Below, piece by piece: positions 7,284 through 10,987 of a DNA stretch of 10,987 nucleotides. The DNA is from Candidatus Babelota bacterium (lineage in GTDB: Bacteria > JAGOBX01), in contig JAGOBX010000074.1 in the NCBI GenBank assembly GCA_017999075.1, positions 1 to 10,987 of the forward strand. The letters run 5' to 3'. Made by a program: the position numbers and the translations under genes. Within the stretch, counting starts at the first letter, position 1; each line of letters begins with the position of its first letter. The notes beneath the pieces were generated by a model that saw nothing but the letters and a program-made list of their open reading frames with translations, made no database searches and was not told the DNA's origin.

Positions 7284-7311
7284 TTGATAATTAATAAAAG
7301 TCAAGTATAAT
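7284..7311 (+). promoter_or_regulatory. Promoter of the Gld-type ABC operon
   Basis: TTGATA (7284-7289) and a perfect TATAAT (7306-7311) are separated by 16 bases. Transcription should start near 7318, giving a leader of about 33 nt before the ATG at 7351. The leader has no clear Shine-Dalgarno and no hairpin that I can support. It sits back to back with the minus-strand promoter at 7244-7272. Confidence 0.55.
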
Positions 7312-7350
7312 AAAAACAATAAAACATAATGTATTAAATATGTAAAAATT

Positions 7351-8340
7351 ATGATACGCCTTGAAAACATAACAAAAAAATTCTATAACAATACAGTTCT
7401 TGACAATATATCTTTTGAAATAACACGCGGTGATATTGTAGGATTTCTCGGCCCAAACGGAGCTGGAAAAACTACAGCAATGAGAATAATTACAACATAT
7501 ATACAACCTGACGAAGGAAAACTATTCATAAACGGCATAAATGCACTTGAGAACCAGGATGAAATAAAAAAAATCATTGGATATCTGCCTGAAAATGTCC
7601 CTGTTTATCCTGAAATGCGTGTTATTGAGTTCCTTGAATATAGAGCATTAATAAAAGGGGTATCAGGGAAAAATATAAAAAAACGCTTATCCGATTCAAT
7701 GGAAAAAACAGGAATTACCGATGTTTCAAAAAAAATCATAGGACAGCTATCCAAAGGATATACTCAAAGAGTCGGAATTGCAGACGCATTATTATCCGAT
7801 CCTAAAATATTGATTCTTGACGAACCCACAAGCGGACTTGATCCTAACCAAAGAGTTCATACGAGAAATCTTATTAAAAATTTAGGTTCTGACAAAACCA
7901 TTATCTTATCTACTCATATTTTACCTGAAGTCGAAACTTCATGTCATAATGTATTGATAATTAATAAAGGAAAAATCATTGCCAGAGAAAAAGTGGGGGA
8001 TATTGATAAACTTACCGGAATAAAAGGATTTAATTATCACGTTGTTTTAGGGATTGGTTCTACAAAAAAAAATCAAGTATATGATTGTAATCCTGAAAGT
8101 CATGCTGATTGTATTGAAAAAAAAATATCTGCATTCAGTGAGATATACAAATATACTATTTTATCAAAAGAAACAAATCTAATTGAACTTGAAATTATTT
8201 TTAAAAACAATAATATTTCTCTTGATAATTTTTTTATATTTGCCGCTGAAAATAATTTAACTATACGTGAATTAACTCCTAATAAAAATTCTCTTGAAAA
8301 CATTTTTATTTCTCTGACTTCTACAGTTGACGGAGACTGA
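7351..8340 (+). CDS. ABC transporter ATPase, GldA/CcmA-like
   Basis: This 329-residue ATPase has Walker A GPNGAGKT (34-41) and the IGYLPEN segment (77-83) that replaces the Q-loop region in this subfamily. The signature is LSKGYTQR (133-140, in place of LSGGQ), and Walker B is ILILDEPT with Asp157 and Glu158. A D-loop SGLDPNQ (161-167) and His189 follow. The LSKGY and GLDPNQ wording is typical of the GldA-like group that partners with ABC-2 permeases. Residues from about 230 to the end are a less conserved regulatory tail, ending with ENIFISLTS as is common in the group. It powers the permease encoded 4 bases downstream. No upstream in-frame start is better than the ATG at 7351; the first gene of a tight four-gene operon. 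Confidence 0.9.
   Translation: MIRLENITKKFYNNTVLDNISFEITRGDIVGFLGPNGAGKTTAMRIITTYIQPDEGKLFINGINALENQDEIKKIIGYLPENVPVYPEMRVIEFLEYRALIKGVSGKNIKKRLSDSMEKTGITDVSKKIIGQLSKGYTQRVGIADALLSDPKILILDEPTSGLDPNQRVHTRNLIKNLGSDKTIILSTHILPEVETSCHNVLIINKGKIIAREKVGDIDKLTGIKGFNYHVVLGIGSTKKNQVYDCNPESHADCIEKKISAFSEIYKYTILSKETNLIELEIIFKNNNISLDNFFIFAAENNLTIRELTPNKNSLENIFISLTSTVDGD
8332..8335 (+). promoter_or_regulatory. Shine-Dalgarno (GGAG) for the permease gene
   Basis: GGAG lies 9 bases before the ATG at 8345, inside the last codons of the ATPase gene. It is the only well-placed ribosome-binding site in the window. It supports the ATG at 8345 over the in-frame TTG at 8327, which overlaps the ATPase gene. Confidence 0.5.
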
Positions 8341-8344
8341 ATTT

Positions 8345-9085
8345 ATGAAAAAAATTTATATACTGGCAAAACGCGAGTTTTTGAGTTATTTTACAAGTCC
8401 TTTAGGGTTCATTACTCTTACATGTTTTCTAATTTTAAACGGCATAATATTCTGGATGATTGCGGATATAACAAACCGTCCTGACAGTCCCTATGGAGCA
8501 GTTATGCGGTTATTTTTCGGAGGAACAATTTTTTATTGGCTGTTTTTATTCGTATTCATTCCTGTAATAACAATGAAGTTATTCTCTGAAGAAATAAAAT
8601 CAGGATCAATAGAATTACTTATAACTGCTCCATTAAAAGAATATCAAATAGTTTTAGGGAAATTCACAGGAGCATTTTTATTTTACATTTTTTTATGGAT
8701 TCCGACAATAATTTACCCGTTAATATTAAGCAGCTACACATCAATTGATTACGGCCCTGTTTTATCAGGTTATATAGGTTCTGTATTAATCGGTCTTTTA
8801 TTTATCAGCATTGGAATGTTCAGTTCTACGGTAACAAAATCACAAGTCAGTTCTGCTATATTATGTTTCGCAATTCTTGCAGTATTGTTTTTATCAGGTC
8901 TTGCAGGAGGTCTTTTCACTGATGAAAAAACCATAAAATTTTTGGATTATATAAATATATTGAATTATATAGAAACTTTTGGAAAAGGAATACTTGATAC
9001 AAGAGCGTTAATATTCTTAATTTCCTGTTCTGCAGGAATAATTTTTTTAAATATCAAATACCTCGAAACAAGGAAGTGGGTATAA
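8345..9085 (+). CDS. ABC-2 type permease, GldF-like
   Basis: This 246-residue inner-membrane protein has about six hydrophobic segments (roughly 21-40, 61-76, 108-128, 140-161, 168-190, 221-237). Several motifs are typical of the GldF/ABC-2 group: AKREFLSYFTSPLGF near the start (8-22), PVITMKLFSEE (73-83), GSIELLITAPL (87-97), IVLGKF (102-107), YGPVLSGYIG (136-145), FGKGILDTR (212-220) and a final ETRKW. It should form the membrane channel for the upstream ATPase. The start codon follows the ATPase stop by 4 bases, and the GldG-like gene begins 9 bases after its stop, so the genes are co-transcribed. The transported substrate of this complex is not known. The length is normal for the family. 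Confidence 0.88.
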   Translation: MKKIYILAKREFLSYFTSPLGFITLTCFLILNGIIFWMIADITNRPDSPYGAVMRLFFGGTIFYWLFLFVFIPVITMKLFSEEIKSGSIELLITAPLKEYQIVLGKFTGAFLFYIFLWIPTIIYPLILSSYTSIDYGPVLSGYIGSVLIGLLFISIGMFSSTVTKSQVSSAILCFAILAVLFLSGLAGGLFTDEKTIKFLDYINILNYIETFGKGILDTRALIFLISCSAGIIFLNIKYLETRKWV

Positions 9086-9094
9086 AAAATTATT

Positions 9095-10612
9095 ATGAGT
9101 TATACTGTCAAACGAATTAACTTTTCAATAATAATCATACTCGTTACAGCGGTATTGGTTATGATAAATTATTTATCTTACCGCCATTATTACAGATTTG
9201 ACTGTACAAAATCAAATATTTACAGTTTATCTGATTATACGGAAAAAGTTCTTGATAAAATAAAAAATCCAATGCATATTTGGGTTTTCATTCCTTCGAA
9301 TATTGAATTATATGAAAACATTCAGGAATTACTTAATACATATAAAAGCTATAACAAAAACATAGCTATAGAATATATTGATCCTATAAAAAACCAGTTG
9401 AAAGCTAATGAAATCGCAAAAAAATATAATCTTACTTCCCCTGATTTAGTTATATTCGAATATGATGAGCAGGTTAAATATGTAACCTATAATGACATAG
9501 TTGAGTATGATTATATTTATGGGCGTACTCCAAAAATTTCAAGTTTTAAAGGGGAACAGAAATTCACATCAATAATACTTTCTATTATAGAAAAAGAAAA
9601 AAAAACAGTTTATTTTACAGAAGGTCATAACGAACGGAAAATTGAAAGTTCCGAATCATACGACGGGTTCGATATTTTAAAACAAGAAATTCTTGAAAAA
9701 GGAAATTTCAATGTTAAGCCCCTGTTAACTGTAACATTAGAAAAAATACCTGATGACTGTTCGCTCCTTGTTATACTTGCTCCTGAATTTGATTTTTTAC
9801 AGGAAGAAATTAAACTGATTTCCGAATATTTAGAATCAGGCGGCAAGTTGATGGTCTGTCTTGAACCGTCTATAGGAAAAAAAGATCATAAATTACTCTT
9901 ATTTTCGAACTTTTTAAAAAAATACGGCATACATTTCGATAATACTCTTCTTCTTGACCCGTCAAACAATTTTCCATTATTCGGAAAAGGATCTATAGTC
10001 GCATCTGAATATGACCATACAGGAATAACAAAATTTCTTTCAGAACGAAAATTGCCTTCGATATTTAACATATCTACTTCTTTATCCGAAATTCCTACAG
10101 ATAAAAATGTTAAAATTAAAACTTTAATAAAAACTTCAGAATCCGCTTTTCAGGAAAAAAATCTTACTGATTTGAAAAATATAAAATATAACAAAACCGA
10201 CAATTCTCAAAAACAATATGGAATAGCGCTTTTATCTGAACCTGACAAACTTGAAAATATAGATTCGCAAGATATGAAATTAAACAATTCCGTTAAATAT
10301 GAAACATCTCAAATTTCCTCTAATAAACTCTATTGCAAAAATGAAGGTTTTGCTTTGCTTGCAGTTGGCGATGCTGATTTTATGTCAAATAACCTGATTA
10401 ATAATGCGGGTAATTTGACATTTGTAAGAAACGCTATAAACTATCTCACAGAAAAAAAAGAATTAATAAGTTTCCCTGCAAAATCTCCTGAAAAAGTACA
10501 ACTTACTTTAGCTTCTAATGATATGTTTTTCATATTTTTTGTTTCTTTAATTGCATTGCCTGTTATTTCAATTTTATCAGGAATTTTAATTTGGTGGAGG
10601 AGAAAAAAATAA
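9095..10612 (+). CDS. GldG-like ABC transporter auxiliary protein
   Basis: This 505-residue protein has a membrane segment near each end (about 9-26 and 478-499), so the large middle part is probably outside the cytoplasm. Family hallmarks are the RFDCTKSNIYSLS stretch after segment 1 (34-46), GEQKFTSIIL (153-162), VYFTEGHNERK (172-182), LVILAPEFDF (225-234), a GGKLMVCLEP segment (249-258) and GDADFMSNN (425-433), followed by NAINYL. The domain (ABC_transp_aux/GldG) is found with GldF-type permeases. In gliding Bacteroidota the Gld ABC parts are linked to motility, but the same set occurs in many non-gliding bacteria, so motility cannot be inferred here. Residues about 335-415 are Lys/Asn/Ser-rich and may be a flexible linker. 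The last residues WWRRKK form a cytoplasmic positive end. An A9 run sits at 9597-9605. Confidence 0.87.
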   Translation: MSYTVKRINFSIIIILVTAVLVMINYLSYRHYYRFDCTKSNIYSLSDYTEKVLDKIKNPMHIWVFIPSNIELYENIQELLNTYKSYNKNIAIEYIDPIKNQLKANEIAKKYNLTSPDLVIFEYDEQVKYVTYNDIVEYDYIYGRTPKISSFKGEQKFTSIILSIIEKEKKTVYFTEGHNERKIESSESYDGFDILKQEILEKGNFNVKPLLTVTLEKIPDDCSLLVILAPEFDFLQEEIKLISEYLESGGKLMVCLEPSIGKKDHKLLLFSNFLKKYGIHFDNTLLLDPSNNFPLFGKGSIVASEYDHTGITKFLSERKLPSIFNISTSLSEIPTDKNVKIKTLIKTSESAFQEKNLTDLKNIKYNKTDNSQKQYGIALLSEPDKLENIDSQDMKLNNSVKYETSQISSNKLYCKNEGFALLAVGDADFMSNNLINNAGNLTFVRNAINYLTEKKELISFPAKSPEKVQLTLASNDMFFIFFVSLIALPVISILSGILIWWRRKK

Positions 10613-10615
10613 ATA

Positions 10616-10987
10616 ATGAAATTAAAACCACTGGTTATATTAACAATAATATGCTTATGTCTCGGCATATATATTTTTTTAGTTGATAAAAACAAAAAAT
10701 CAACCGATGAAATTTTACAATCAGATCAAAGCATAATTCCTTTTTCAAAAAATGCTGTTACAGAAATTTCGATAAACTCTATAACATTTTCAAGAAAACA
10801 GGGAACAGACGAATGGACAATAACAGAACCTGTAAAATCAGATGTTGACAACGAATATTTTCAATTCTTCTTATCTCGAATTTTTGATATGAAATTTATT
10901 CAGAAACAAAAAATTTCAGAACAAGAATTATCTCAATTCGAAATAAACGTCAAAAACAAACTGAATATGATTAACTCTGTTACAGGA
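10616..10987 (+). CDS. DUF4340 domain protein, N-terminal part, cut by window edge
   Basis: An ATG at 10616, 3 bases after the GldG-like stop codon, opens a frame of 124 codons that reaches the window end. It begins with a short basic stretch and a membrane segment (about residues 5-20), then turns polar. Residues 40-90 contain the pattern of DUF4340: a hydrophobic beta start (AVTEISINS), an Arg, then WTITEPVKSDVD and a helix before LSRIFDMKF. This domain commonly ends ATPase/GldF/GldG-type operons, so it is probably a periplasmic part of the same complex. Its role is unknown. A purine-rich GGAGGAG sits 13 bases before the ATG, too far to be a normal ribosome-binding site. The remaining part is outside the window. 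Confidence 0.75.
   Translation, partial: MKLKPLVILTIICLCLGIYIFLVDKNKKSTDEILQSDQSIIPFSKNAVTEISINSITFSRKQGTDEWTITEPVKSDVDNEYFQFFLSRIFDMKFIQKQKISEQELSQFEINVKNKLNMINSVTG

Noticed and set aside
7383-7577. Minus-strand frame of 64 codons
   Set aside because: It is antisense to the Walker A region of the ABC ATPase; the plus frame is the real gene.
10441-10695. Minus-strand frame of 84 codons
   Set aside because: It is antisense to the end of the GldG-like gene and the start of the DUF4340 gene, both supported by motifs.
1-10987. CRISPR array, insertion sequence or phage/defence genes
   Set aside because: I saw no regularly spaced repeats, transposase or integrase motifs, or defence-type domains in the genes read.

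Overview
This window comes from a very AT-rich genome, by eye well under one third G+C, with strong A/T-ending codon use and many long A or T runs. The organism looks like a Gram-negative (diderm) bacterium: it encodes a SurA-like periplasmic foldase with a signal peptide and an MsbA-type exporter. No gene is a clear taxonomic marker, so the phylum stays open. Low-GC lineages such as spirochaetes, Elusimicrobiota or other uncultured diderms would fit, but this is inference. Most starts have no Shine-Dalgarno sequence.

Layout. (1) Bases 1-2313, minus strand: a SurA-like foldase gene (1312-2313), then a GC-rich, tRNA-Ala-like degenerate element (about 1193-1256), then a YfhO-family polytopic membrane protein that runs off the left edge (1-1154). 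(2) Bases 2424-4954, plus strand: a promoter almost touching its start codon drives a radical SAM/SPASM protein and, 6 bases later, a GT-B glycosyltransferase with a coiled-coil tail. (3) Bases 4982-7236, minus strand: a small membrane-anchored zinc-ribbon-like protein followed by an MsbA-like ABC exporter. This unit converges on unit 2 across an AT-rich inverted repeat that probably terminates both. (4) Bases 7284-10987, plus strand: an ABC ATPase (GldA-like), an ABC-2 permease (GldF-like), a GldG-like auxiliary protein and a DUF4340 protein cut by the right edge, all tightly spaced behind a good promoter.

Functional theme. The window is about the cell envelope: folding of exported proteins (SurA-like), glycan transfer (YfhO-type GT-C enzyme, GT-B transferase), lipid or lipopolysaccharide export (MsbA-like) and a Gld-type ABC complex of unresolved function. 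The most unusual points are the degenerate tRNA-Ala-like element with a competing long hairpin, two promoters placed so that transcripts should be leaderless, the radical SAM plus glycosyltransferase pair, and the small zinc-ribbon protein tied to the exporter. I found no clearly new defence system, mobile element or CRISPR array.
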